From the NCBI GenBank assembly GCA_022561955.1, contig JADFQF010000011.1, forward strand, positions 1 to 12,501: a stretch of 12,501 bases of DNA, written 5' to 3'. This document shows, piece by piece, positions 1 through 6,472 of the stretch. The notes under the pieces are model-generated. The model did no database searches and had not been told where the DNA came from. It saw nothing but the letters and a program-made list of their open reading frames with translations. Position 1 is the first letter of the stretch. Every line of letters starts with the position of its first letter. The translations under genes and the position numbers were made by a program. The DNA is from Chloroflexota bacterium (GTDB taxonomy: Bacteria; Chloroflexota; Dehalococcoidia; SAR202; UBA11138).

Positions 1-507
1 GGAGAGGATACCGAAAGAGAAGGCCTGGTGGATACGCCCAGGCGGGTCGCCCAGATGTACGAGGAGTTCTTCTCCGGCCTCAGGCAGGACCCCGCTAAGG
101 TGTTGGAGACGGGGTTTGAGGAGGGCCATCAGGAGATGGTAATCCTTCGCGATATTCCCTTCTTTTCCATCTGCGAGCACCACTTTCTTCCCTTCTACGG
201 CACCGCTCACATCGGGTACATTCCCAACGGCCGCGTCGTTGGCGCCAGCAAGCTGGCGAGGGCCCTGGACATTCTCGCACGCCGTCCGCAGATCCAGGAG
301 CGGCTGACAGACCAGATAGTCGAGACCATATACAAGACGATCCGGCCTGAGGGAGTCGCGGCCGTCATAAGCGCCGAGCATATGTGCATGTCGATCAGGG
401 GCGTCAAGAAGGCCGGAAGTAAGGTCGTGACCTCCGCATCCAGGGGCACATTCAAGACTCAGGCGGCGAGCAAGCAAGAGTTTTTCTCCTTGCTAAGGGG
501 GACGTAG
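1..507 (+). CDS. folE: GTP cyclohydrolase I (FolE), 5'-truncated by the window
   Basis: The enzyme converts GTP to 7,8-dihydroneopterin triphosphate, the first step of folate/pterin synthesis, in the cytoplasm. The frame is open from base 1 and 168 residues are visible, beginning in the conserved GEDxxREGLxDTPxRVA region. The family is usually about 185-220 residues, so the N-terminus lies outside the window. CEHH at visible residues 58-61 supplies a zinc Cys, the catalytic His and a zinc His (compare E. coli Cys110, His112, His113). EHMCM near residue 129 supplies the third zinc ligand. The GASKLAR and SRGTF motifs are also present. The GTG at 28 is an internal codon of the family-conserved region, not a start. 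The stop lies 2 nt before the next ORF, whose ribosome binding site is inside the folE end, so the two are probably co-translated. The identification is secure. Confidence 0.96.
   Translation, partial: GEDTEREGLVDTPRRVAQMYEEFFSGLRQDPAKVLETGFEEGHQEMVILRDIPFFSICEHHFLPFYGTAHIGYIPNGRVVGASKLARALDILARRPQIQERLTDQIVETIYKTIRPEGVAAVISAEHMCMSIRGVKKAGSKVVTSASRGTFKTQAASKQEFFSLLRGT
495..502 (+). promoter_or_regulatory. Ribosome binding site of the acetyltransferase, inside the folE 3' end
   Basis: AAGGGGGA lies 7 nt before the ATG at 510 and overlaps the last folE codons. This supports the ATG at 510 as the start and suggests translational coupling to folE. Confidence 0.7.
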
Positions 508-509
508 GA

Positions 510-1487
510 ATGCCATTTACCGTCCAGGTGAATGATTTCGAGAGCATCGAAAAAGAGTGGGAGGAGATTCTCCCCAGGACAAAGGCAAACACAATATTCG
601 TGACCCCGTGGTGGCAGAAGGTGTGGTGGAGCCATTTTGGCGAGGGGTCGGAGCTTCTCATCCTCTCGGTCCGCGACGGTGACGAGCTCATAGGCGTGGC
701 GCCGCTGATGATCAAGCAGCGAGTGCTTTCCTTCCTCGGGGATACGGACCTGTTCGATTATCACGATTTTCTCGTGCTCGACGGACGGGAAGGCGAATTC
801 TACGACGCGCTGTGCGATTACATGGCGGGACTAGAATGGGACGCGCTCGAGCTGAAGTCCCTGAGGGACGGCTCGCCGGCGCTCGTGTATCTGAGAGACC
901 TGGCCGCGTCCCGAGGGTATACGGCTCGGATCGAAGAGGAGGACGTCGCCCCGATCGCAGTCTTGGCCTCGACCTGGGATGAGCACCTGGGCTCACTGCG
1001 AAAGAAAGACCGCCACGAGCTTCGCAGAAAGATGCGGCGTCTCGAAAAGGCGGACCATGCGGAGCAGTACACCTGCGAGGCCCCACTATCCCTGTCCGAG
1101 GGCATGAAGGACTTCTTTCGATTGCTGCGCGCCAGCAGCCCCGATAAAGACGAGTTTCTAACCTCCGAGAGGGAGAGTTTCTTTCTCGACATCGCCGAAG
1201 AGCTCACGGGCAGGGGCCAGTTCAAGCTCTACTTCCTGGAGGTCGGCGACGTTCGCGTGGCGTCCTGCATATGCTTCGACTACGCCGGTGCGTACTTGCT
1301 GTATAATAGCGGCTACGATCCTGAATACTCCTCCCTCAGCGTGGGCCTGTTGAATAAGGCGTTTTGCATCAAGGAGGCCATCGAAGCGGGGAGAGATACA
1401 TTTGATTTCTTGAGAGGCACCGAGCGCTACAAATACGACCTGGGCGGTAAGAACTCCTCCGTGTACCAGATGGTGATTCGGCGGTAG
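510..1487 (+). CDS. CelD/BioF2-like GNAT-fold acyltransferase (Acetyltransf_6 type)
   Basis: This 325-residue protein is probably cytoplasmic, with no signal peptide or membrane segment. Its layout fits the CelD/BcsL, BioF2-like acyltransferase family: an N-terminal half with PWWQKVWW (33-40) and VAPLMI (63-68), a basic linker rich in Arg/Lys (164-180), and a C-terminal half with LLYNSGYDPEYSSLSVG (263-279). The family signature FDFLRGTERYKYDLG follows at 298-312. Family members transfer acyl groups to amino groups of sugars or peptides, often in polysaccharide or cell-envelope synthesis, but the acceptor here cannot be read from the sequence. The start is supported by a good ribosome binding site 7 nt upstream. 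The gene follows folE by 2 nt, and the GT4 glycosyltransferase lies 191 nt downstream, which loosely fits a glycan-modifying role. The family is fairly certain; the substrate is unknown. Confidence 0.82.
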   Translation: MPFTVQVNDFESIEKEWEEILPRTKANTIFVTPWWQKVWWSHFGEGSELLILSVRDGDELIGVAPLMIKQRVLSFLGDTDLFDYHDFLVLDGREGEFYDALCDYMAGLEWDALELKSLRDGSPALVYLRDLAASRGYTARIEEEDVAPIAVLASTWDEHLGSLRKKDRHELRRKMRRLEKADHAEQYTCEAPLSLSEGMKDFFRLLRASSPDKDEFLTSERESFFLDIAEELTGRGQFKLYFLEVGDVRVASCICFDYAGAYLLYNSGYDPEYSSLSVGLLNKAFCIKEAIEAGRDTFDFLRGTERYKYDLGGKNSSVYQMVIRR

Positions 1488-1572
1488 ATTGCGACAGTGT
1501 GTTGAGTAGTGCGATTCGCATGGAGGCTCGGCCTTTCCACCTCTGGAATGGGCCAATGAGGAGGGAGTCTCG

Positions 1573-1586
1573 CTGCGGAGCCGCAG
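1573..1586. repeat. Short GC-rich palindrome in the acetyltransferase-GT4 gap
   Basis: CTGCGG and CCGCAG face each other across two bases in the 191-nt gap. A T-rich but interrupted stretch follows at about 1590-1615. It may act as a weak terminator after the acetyltransferase gene or be part of a dispersed palindromic repeat; one copy cannot decide. A second small stem (GCCGA/TCGGC) lies at about 1638-1653. Confidence 0.3.
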
Positions 1587-1668
1587 GATCTTCTCGCCTT
1601 CTTTGGCTTTCCCTCCCCGAAAAATGATGCCTGAATGCCGATGGCGTTCGGCGTAAATACGAGTGACC

Positions 1669-1672
1669 GGAG
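1669..1672 (+). promoter_or_regulatory. Ribosome binding site of the GT4 glycosyltransferase
   Basis: GGAG lies 6 nt before the ATG at 1679. It fixes the start just upstream of the family N-terminal beta-strand. Confidence 0.6.
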
Positions 1673-1678
1673 CGATAA

Positions 1679-2902
1679 ATGGGTAGAATAGCCTTGCTTA
1701 GCTTCCACGGGTGTCCTGTGGCGCGCCTGGGCGAAAAGGATACCGGTGGAATGAACGTCTACGTGCTGCAGCTTGCCAGGGAGTTCGCAAAGCAGGGCAA
1801 CCAGGTGGACGTCTACACGAGATTCCACGATCCCGAAGACCCTCAGGTAGTGCAGCTTTGCACCGGCGCCCGAGTTATCCACCTGAAGGCGGGTCCGTAC
1901 GACACGACAAAGCAGGACCTCTATCAGTACATTCCCGAGTTCCTCAACGCCCTCACCAGCTTTCAGCGGTCCGAAGGCCTCGAATACGAAATAGTCCATA
2001 GCCACTACTGGCTCTCGGGCAGGATTGGCCTCGCTCTGAGAGAAAAGTGGAACGTGCCCCACGTCTCTACGTTCCATACGCTCGCCAAGACGAAGCTGCG
2101 GGCGCGTGCCGGGGAGCGCGAGTCAGACCTGCGGTCGGCGATCGAAAAAAGGGTCATCGACGAGGCGGACATGCTGATAGTGTCCACGGAGCAGGAAAAA
2201 GAGGACATCGTCAGGCTCTACGACGGCAGACGCCGCGCCATCGAAGTGGTCCCCGCCGGCGTCGACCTCGAGCTGTTCCAGCCAATGGACGAAACGTATG
2301 CCAAAGGCGTATTGGGACTGCCCGATAAGCAGATAGTCCTCTATGTGGGGCGGATAGAGCCTCTGAAGGGCATCGACATCCTGTTGCAGTCGCTGGCAAT
2401 GCTGGAGGAGGGCTCCGATACCCGGCTGCTGATCGTAGGCGGTAGCCTCGAGGGCGATGAAGAGTTGGACCGCTTGAAAAATATGGCCGAGGAGCTGGGC
2501 CTGGGGGAAAGGGTGACCTTCACCGGGTCCGTGAGTCAGACCGACCTGCCCATCTATTACGCCGCCGCCGACGTCTTCGTCCTGCCGTCGCACTACGAAA
2601 GCTTTGGCCTGGTCGCACTGGAAGCCATGGCGTGCGGCACACCGGTCGTAGCATCGAGGGTCGGCGGCCTCAAGACGTTCATCAAGCATGGCGAGAGCGG
2701 CTATCTCATCCCCTGGCGGTGCCCGGACCCATTCGCGCAGCGGATCGAGACCCTGCTCGCAAATGAAACGCTCAGAAAGGCCATGGGAGCCGCAGCCCGG
2801 ACCAAGGCCCTGGAAATGAGCTGGAGCGGAGTCGCTGGCGTCATGCTGGAGTGCTACGCCGGCCTCATGGACGATCACTTGGAGAGTGCTGCGGGAGCGT
2901 GA
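1679..2902 (+). CDS. Family 4 glycosyltransferase (GT-B fold, MshA/sucrose-phosphate-synthase-like)
   Basis: This 407-residue soluble retaining glycosyltransferase should move a sugar from an NDP-sugar to an unknown acceptor. The N-terminal Rossmann half starts with IALLSFHGCPV and has the GGMNVYV loop (23-29), typical of the MshA/sucrose synthase branch, and HSHYW (107-111). The C-terminal donor-binding half has VGRIEPLKG (223-231), with the Arg and Lys that contact the nucleotide-sugar phosphates. It also has the E-x7-E motif, E307 to E315, within ESFGLVALE, followed by ACGTPVVAS. Length is normal and the ATG has a good ribosome binding site. Automatic pipelines often call such proteins D-inositol-3-phosphate glycosyltransferase, but nothing nearby supports mycothiol synthesis, so that specific function should not be assumed. 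The gene stands alone, with a long non-coding stretch downstream. Confidence 0.9.
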   Translation: MGRIALLSFHGCPVARLGEKDTGGMNVYVLQLAREFAKQGNQVDVYTRFHDPEDPQVVQLCTGARVIHLKAGPYDTTKQDLYQYIPEFLNALTSFQRSEGLEYEIVHSHYWLSGRIGLALREKWNVPHVSTFHTLAKTKLRARAGERESDLRSAIEKRVIDEADMLIVSTEQEKEDIVRLYDGRRRAIEVVPAGVDLELFQPMDETYAKGVLGLPDKQIVLYVGRIEPLKGIDILLQSLAMLEEGSDTRLLIVGGSLEGDEELDRLKNMAEELGLGERVTFTGSVSQTDLPIYYAAADVFVLPSHYESFGLVALEAMACGTPVVASRVGGLKTFIKHGESGYLIPWRCPDPFAQRIETLLANETLRKAMGAAARTKALEMSWSGVAGVMLECYAGLMDDHLESAAGA

Positions 2903-3090
2903 GCCCTGGACGGATTTCGCGAGCAACCCCGGCAACAACGCTGACCTGGCTGGCCTCATTCACGGCCATGGCAACCTGCGGAGCATCAAGCAGCCGACTA
3001 CGCCAAAGAGTTGATCTTCTCCAAGGGAATCGTTCTGGCGAAAGAATTGCAGGTAGCGGCTCCCGACGACCGTCGAGAGCTTCCAGGCCC
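2903..3090 (+). other. Non-coding gap with a 37-codon open frame abutting the MITE-like element
   Basis: No gene is recognised here. One frame is open from about 2981, with no convincing start or ribosome binding site. It reads ADYAKELIFSKGIVLAKELQ in its middle and ends at a TAG (3092-3094) lying inside the left end of the MITE-like element. It looks protein-like (amphipathic, Lys/Glu-rich) and could be the tail of a decayed gene cut by the element, but no family is recognised and chance cannot be excluded. Confidence 0.25.
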
Positions 3091-3218
3091 TTAGAGCCTA
3101 TCCAACAACCTAAGTTGGACGTCTTACGGTCCTTCGACCGTGCTCAGGACGAACGGAGGATTGCCCGTTCGTGGTGAGCTTGTCGAACCACTCGTGACAG
3201 TTGTCGGATAGGCTCTAA
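3091..3218. mobile_element. MITE-like element, 128 bp, with 19-bp terminal inverted repeats
   Basis: The left end TTAGAGCCTATCCAACAAC (3091-3109) matches the reverse complement of the right end (3200-3218) at 18 of 19 positions. Reading the outer TA on each side as a duplicated TA target gives ends starting GAGCC and would suit an IS630/Tc1-like or some IS5-like transposases; the family is not certain. There is no coding capacity, so the element would be non-autonomous. It holds a second inverted repeat (3133-3187), so the single strand can fold into one long, interrupted hairpin. It lies between the GT4 gene and the DUF5679 gene and interrupts no recognised gene. Confidence 0.7.
3133..3187. 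repeat. Nested inverted repeat inside the MITE-like element
   Basis: The left arm, 3133-3156, and the reverse complement of the right arm, 3165-3187, share TTCGAC, GCTCA and ACGAACGG in the same order, differing only in the bases between these blocks. The right arm read on the minus strand is TTCGACAAGCTCACCACGAA, a type of sequence found as a dispersed repeat in many bacterial genomes (general recollection, not searched here). The loop is about 8 nt. Confidence 0.7.
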
Positions 3219-3461
3219 ATCAAGCGGTCTCGTGGAAACGCACAGCTTCCTAACGAGATGTACGCCCATTGCCGCCACACATCGGCACAGTCTCCCATAT
3301 ATCAGGTGGCTTACACCTTTACCCCACACCCTACTATCTGCTTACTATTGGATAATTGAACGCATGGAGTCGGGAAGAGGGGGTTTTCCAGCGTATTGCC
3401 GCTGTGGAAATGCCGAATCGCAGCTCGTCATCCGGGCTGCACAAGCAGGTGGCCGATAGGC
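3219..3461 (+). other. Non-coding leader region upstream of the DUF5679 gene
   Basis: No gene is seen. The segment 3295-3360 is relatively AT-rich. It holds a weak promoter-like pair, CTTACA at 3310 and TACTAT at 3332 with a 16-nt spacer, each matching four of six consensus bases, so it is only a candidate for the downstream gene. Confidence 0.2.
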
Positions 3462-3468
3462 AGAGAGG
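3462..3468 (+). promoter_or_regulatory. Ribosome binding site deciding the GTG start of the DUF5679 gene
   Basis: AGAGAGG lies 6 nt before the GTG at 3475. It places the start directly before the KGYCLRC zinc-ribbon motif, where family members begin. Confidence 0.55.
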
Positions 3469-3474
3469 TGTCTC

Positions 3475-3735
3475 GTGAAGGGTTACTGTCTGAGGTGTCG
3501 GACCAAGCAGGACATGATGGAAAACGTCGAAGTTACCATCAAGGGCGGCAGGCGGGCCATCCAGGGGCGCTGCACTGTCTGCGACACCAAGATAACGAGG
3601 TTTGGCGTCTCGGACCAGGCACTGCCGGCAGGCGCACCGCTGAAGCCTTCTTATCGGCCGGTAACGGCGGTGTTGGGTCTAGCTTTCGGGGCATTGGGGC
3701 TCCTGTTTACACGAAGGCTGGTACACAAGCGCTGA
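3475..3735 (+). CDS. Small DUF5679-type zinc-ribbon protein with a C-terminal membrane segment
   Basis: The product is 86 residues with a GTG start. The N-terminal domain (1-44) has two CxxC knuckles, Cys5/Cys8 and Cys33/Cys36, around a short beta segment with the pattern GGRRAIQGRCTVCDTKITR. This matches the DUF5679 zinc-ribbon domain found in small proteins of Chloroflexota and others. A Pro-rich linker (51-62) leads to a hydrophobic stretch (about 63-78) and a basic tail (RRLVHKR), so the protein is probably anchored with its zinc ribbon in the cytoplasm by the positive-inside rule. The function of the domain is unknown; nucleic-acid binding or a structural role is possible. The gene stands alone. 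A longer overlapping frame (3396-3761) shows no such motifs and is a shadow. Confidence 0.8.
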   Translation: MKGYCLRCRTKQDMMENVEVTIKGGRRAIQGRCTVCDTKITRFGVSDQALPAGAPLKPSYRPVTAVLGLAFGALGLLFTRRLVHKR

Positions 3736-3862
3736 AAACGGTCCACGCCCTCGATACCTGACGAAAGTCGATTTCCACGACAGTCGCCGGCCTCTTCCGA
3801 CCTTTTGCTTCGCTCCGGTTATCCCGCGCCTGTATAGCTTCCCGCCGCGGTTGCTGCTGCCC

Positions 3863-3957
3863 CTGGATGCGGGTGCGGTGGCCTTCGACGGGTTCCGCCG
3901 GCTCGCTATTTCGGCCCCCGATGTAGCGAACCTCCGGCCTTAGCTTATCCAGCCCTT
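3863..3957 (-). pseudogene. Relic of a third REC/degenerate-GGDEF regulator gene (3' end)
   Basis: Bases 3871-3953 align without gaps to 5443-5525, the 3' end of the downstream intact regulator gene; I count 61 of 83 identical positions. Read on the minus strand, the fragment gives GLDKLRPEVRYIGGRNSEP and then AEPVEGH, against LLDQARAEIRFIRGQANQL and then EEPIEDH in the intact protein. The reading frame meets a TAA six codons upstream of the GLD. Weak similarity may continue to about 4066 in another frame, around WDSNTSTGP against WYFKITYGV, which would imply a frameshift. The stop codon seen in the intact gene is not preserved. This is a decayed paralogue, not a functional gene. Confidence 0.65.
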
Positions 3958-4079
3958 CGATTTACTGCGATAGTTGGCGCAACCACCACGGACTATGGCC
4001 CCGTCGAGGTGTTGGAATCCCATCGATTAGAGGGTCCTTCTCAACGCTCGCCTCACGATACCTCACGTTTAGCTCCGCA

Positions 4080-4106
4080 TTTACATATAAAAGCCCACCG
4101 TATTAT
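4080..4106 (+). promoter_or_regulatory. Candidate promoter of the collagen-like gene
   Basis: TTTACA at 4080-4085 resembles a -35 box (5 of 6). TATTAT at 4101-4106 resembles a -10 box (5 of 6), with a short 15-nt spacer; TATTCT at 4104 would give 18 nt. The surroundings are AT-rich and about 75 nt upstream of the start codon. This is a sequence match only. Confidence 0.3.
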
Positions 4107-4161
4107 TCTAACTTCGCTTTTTAGCTGGGCATCTGTAGCTTTATAGGCCGTTGTAAATCGT

Positions 4162-4167
4162 GGAGGT
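4162..4167 (+). promoter_or_regulatory. Ribosome binding site of the collagen-like gene
   Basis: GGAGGT lies 11 nt before the ATG at 4179. The spacing is long but the match is strong, and no better start lies closer. Confidence 0.5.
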
Positions 4168-4178
4168 AGATATCGGTC

Positions 4179-5261
4179 ATGCGGATTTTGCGGGACGGCA
4201 AATACAAGATACTTAGCGTCGCGATTGTCGCGACAGTCATCATAATCGCCGGTGCGTCGGTGGCCGCGGGATACAGCCTGGTAGCTCAATTCGTCGGAAA
4301 CGATGACATCATAAGGGGCTGTGTCGAATCGGACGGCAGCCTTCGCCTCATCAGCTCAGAGGATTCTTGCACGGGAGGCGAGACGGCGATTCGGTGGAAC
4401 GTCACTGGCCCCGAAGGACCGGTCGGTCCCGAGGGTACGGCGGGGCCGGCGGGAGATGTTGGACCTAACGGCACAGCAGGGCAGCAGGGTGCGGCAGGAC
4501 TCCAAGGGCCGGCCGGCGCACAGGGAGATGAGGGCCTGCAGGGTCCGCCCGGCGAAACCGGACCGGAGGGAGCGGCGGGCTCTCAAGGAACGCCGGGGGA
4601 CCGAGGCCCCAGCGGGGCGAAAGGCCCCAGCGGACCGGCCGGACCAGAAGGGCTGGGAAGCGGGGACACGCTATTTCCAATAGTGACGAATCGCATCTTC
4701 ACGCTTGCCAATTCTTCTACGCCACCCTTAATCCTCGTAGACACGGACGACGGCTCGGTTGTTAGGGCCTTTGAATCGAACAAGATGGACTTAAGGGAAT
4801 TTCGATGCGACGGTAGTCGAGCACTGCTTCTCGACTGGTGGGCTGAGGATTACCTGCTCATAGATGTCGTGACAGGGGAAACCATCGCGACATTCGAAGG
4901 TCCAACAGGAATGGAGGCGCGCCGGCAAGAGTTCAGCTGCACCGGCTCACTCATGGAGGGGATAATTAACAGGGGGCAGTCCGACTTGCTGATGACGACG
5001 GCGGGCGTGGATGTCGTTCTGAACAGGGCGGTCCTGGGCTGGGGCTGGGAAGGTCAGTGCCCCAGCGCCTGTCAGGCCCTCCTCATCAACTCCGATACCG
5101 GCGAGGTCATCGATTCGTATGCCGGATGGCTTGATCGTCCGATGGTTTTCAACTGCTCTGGGGACCGACTCTTCATCAGGGATGTTGGAATAATCAACTC
5201 CCTGACGGGCGAAGTCGTCAGCTCGGACATCGGTAAGATTGTAGGATTTTCCTGCCCCTGA
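4179..5261 (+). CDS. Membrane-anchored collagen-like protein with a Cys-containing beta-repeat domain
   Basis: The 360-residue product has four parts. Residues 1-10 are basic, and about 11-33 form a hydrophobic anchor or uncleaved signal. Residues 45-76 carry GCVESDGSLRLI, a second Cys (64) and IRWNVTGPEG, a module that often precedes collagen-like regions in bacterial surface proteins; its two Cys may pair. Residues 77-160 are 28 uninterrupted Gly-X-Y triplets (bases 4407-4658), expected to form a trimeric triple-helical stalk. Residues 161-360 form a repeat domain in which a TGE/DDG turn is followed by an aromatic-x-Cys-x-Gly step: FRC210, FSC254, FNC326 and FSC359. It looks like beta-propeller blades. 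The protein should sit outside the cell membrane, as an adhesin or structural surface protein by inference. The gene is isolated and convergent with the regulator genes. Confidence 0.82.
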   Translation: MRILRDGKYKILSVAIVATVIIIAGASVAAGYSLVAQFVGNDDIIRGCVESDGSLRLISSEDSCTGGETAIRWNVTGPEGPVGPEGTAGPAGDVGPNGTAGQQGAAGLQGPAGAQGDEGLQGPPGETGPEGAAGSQGTPGDRGPSGAKGPSGPAGPEGLGSGDTLFPIVTNRIFTLANSSTPPLILVDTDDGSVVRAFESNKMDLREFRCDGSRALLLDWWAEDYLLIDVVTGETIATFEGPTGMEARRQEFSCTGSLMEGIINRGQSDLLMTTAGVDVVLNRAVLGWGWEGQCPSACQALLINSDTGEVIDSYAGWLDRPMVFNCSGDRLFIRDVGIINSLTGEVVSSDIGKIVGFSCP

Positions 5262-5294
5262 CGAACCTAGCTCCGACCTGGAATCATAGGATTT

Positions 5295-5336
5295 AGGGTC
5301 CGCTGCTCAGGCCCAGCGCCTGGGTCGGCGGACCCT
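5295..5336. terminator. Nested hairpin between convergent genes, possible bidirectional terminator
   Basis: AGGGTCCGC (5295-5303) and GCGGACCCT (5328-5336) form a perfect 9-bp stem, with an inner stem CAGGC/GCCTG. It lies 33 nt after the collagen-like stop and about 95 nt after the stop of the opposing regulator gene. No T-run follows on either strand, so intrinsic termination is not certain. Confidence 0.5.
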
Positions 5337-5392
5337 GCTCGTTATCAGCTACAGTCCGTCCGTGGATACCGACGCGAGACCCTATTCCGGCT

Positions 5393-5404
5393 ATGCTTCG
5401 GCAT
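5393..5404. repeat. Small cUUCGg-type hairpin near the regulator 3' end
   Basis: ATGC-TTCG-GCAT forms a 4-bp stem capped by the very stable C(UUCG)G tetraloop on the plus strand, in the gap between convergent genes. It may add to transcription termination or mRNA 3'-end stability of the plus-strand transcript. Confidence 0.3.
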
Positions 5405-5431
5405 GAAGTGTGGAGGCAGAGGCCGTCGACA

Positions 5432-6373
5432 TCATTCGATGTGAGTGCCGTGGTCTTCGATGGGCTCCTCCAGCTGGTTAGCCTGGCCCCTGATGAAGCG
5501 AATCTCCGCCCTCGCCTGGTCCAGCAGGTGCAGCGGGTCCGCGCCATTGTCCGGAAAGAAGCACACCCCATAGGTGATCTTGAAATACCAGTCCGAATCT
5601 GATCGTATGCGGTCCGCCCAGGCCTCGGCGAACTCACGGGTAATCTCCGGCATGAGCAGCGAATATTCGACATCGTTGGTGCGGCCGATTATCGTGCCCT
5701 GGGGCGCGTAACGCACGAGGTCTAATGCGAGGATTCGGGCGAGCTCGGCCGTACGCTGCCTTCCGTCCACCTCCATATGCCGCTCGAACTCGTCGATGTC
5801 TATTACGGCGAGGCTGAATATGCGCTGGTGCACGCCGGACCGGTTGATCTCCTTGGACAGAAGGCGCATGAACTGGGAATAGGACCATATCTCGTCTTCG
5901 ATACCCTCTAAGTTGACCTCCAGGTCGATAGACTGGTCGCTAGGAGGGGTCGGCTCATACTTCCTGATGGCCAGCAGCTTGGTGACGGCGGTAAGCACTC
6001 TTTCGTTGTCGAAAGGTTTCACGATGAACTCGTAGGCGCCGACCCTGATAAGCTTTTCGGTGGTCTCTTCCGAGGCGTTCCCCGTTATGACGATCACCGG
6101 ATATCTGGGATCTATGTCTCTGGCCTTTTTCAATACGTCGACGCCGGTCTTGCGAGGCATCACAATGTCAGTGATGACCAGGTCGAACCGCTCGGTCTGA
6201 AGGCGATCGATCGCCTCCTGGCCATCGACGACGGTTACCACCTCGTGGCCCCTCGACGTGAGGATTTCCTTGAGCAGATTCAGGAGGGTCTGATCGTCGT
6301 CGGCGACCAGGATACGACCAATCAGAGCGGAATCGCCCGCGCCCGCGCTATTGCTCTGTTCCGCTGTGACCAT
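5432..6373 (-). CDS. Response regulator: receiver domain plus degenerate GGDEF-fold domain (second of tandem pair)
   Basis: Starting at MVTAEQ, the product is 313 residues. Residues 19-137 are a receiver domain with the acidic group Asp25-27, phospho-acceptor Asp69 (VITDIVMPRKTGVDV), Thr97 and Lys119 (VKPF). The C-terminal domain, about 185-297, has the GGDEF-family layout: FSLAVIDIDEFERH (187-199), then YGVCFFPDNGADPLHLLDQA. At the GGDEF position it reads RTNDVEY (231-237), so both glycines and the catalytic Asp are lost and diguanylate cyclase activity is unlikely. It may act by protein contacts or as a c-di-GMP/nucleotide sensor. An upstream in-frame ATG (6409) would add 12 residues, but CTCCT at 6382-6386 (AGGAG on this strand) lies 8 nt before the chosen ATG. 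The first tandem gene ends 99 nt upstream. No histidine kinase is nearby. Confidence 0.85.
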   Translation of the reverse strand: MVTAEQSNSAGAGDSALIGRILVADDDQTLLNLLKEILTSRGHEVVTVVDGQEAIDRLQTERFDLVITDIVMPRKTGVDVLKKARDIDPRYPVIVITGNASEETTEKLIRVGAYEFIVKPFDNERVLTAVTKLLAIRKYEPTPPSDQSIDLEVNLEGIEDEIWSYSQFMRLLSKEINRSGVHQRIFSLAVIDIDEFERHMEVDGRQRTAELARILALDLVRYAPQGTIIGRTNDVEYSLLMPEITREFAEAWADRIRSDSDWYFKITYGVCFFPDNGADPLHLLDQARAEIRFIRGQANQLEEPIEDHGTHIE

Positions 6374-6381
6374 TGCGATCG

Positions 6382-6386
6382 CTCCT
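6382..6386 (-). promoter_or_regulatory. Ribosome binding site deciding the start of the second regulator gene
   Basis: AGGAG on the minus strand, 8 nt before the ATG ending at 6373. The alternative ATG at 6409 has no comparable site, and the chosen start also aligns the protein to its tandem paralogue without a gap through the receiver domain. Confidence 0.65.
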
Positions 6387-6472
6387 GTCGACCTGCATCG
6401 ACGCGACATGGCTCGTCAGAAAACCAAACTCTATCGTTCTGGGCTCGTCTGAGGAACGGGAACTCTCACTGC

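Larger units (their letters stand above)
3736..4178. other. Intergenic region with a regulator-gene relic and an AT-rich promoter-like end
   Basis: The left part is GC-rich and without an intact ORF; it contains the pseudogene fragment described separately. The last 100 nt (about 4075-4160) are AT-rich and probably hold the promoter of the collagen-like gene. No RNA gene is seen. Confidence 0.6.

Noticed and set aside
1488..1678. Possible small gene or tRNA in the acetyltransferase-GT4 gap
   Set aside because: No start with a ribosome binding site leads to a sensible peptide, and the short palindromes do not assemble into a cloverleaf.
2123..2959. A 278-codon open frame on the minus strand opposite the GT4 gene
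   Set aside because: It is a codon-phase shadow of the glycosyltransferase, whose motifs are all intact. The antisense frame has no recognisable domain or ribosome binding site.
3396..3761. A 121-codon plus-strand frame overlapping the DUF5679 gene
   Set aside because: It lacks the paired CxxC knuckles and membrane segment that make the other frame convincing.
4407..4658. Gly-X-Y coding stretch considered as a DNA tandem repeat
   Set aside because: The periodicity is at the protein level; the 9-base units vary freely at the X and Y codons, so there is no simple DNA repeat or CRISPR-like structure.
5432..6409. The longer start of the second regulator at 6409
   Set aside because: It lacks a good ribosome binding site and adds residues with no counterpart in the paralogue, while the ATG at 6373 has AGGAG 8 nt upstream and aligns without gaps.
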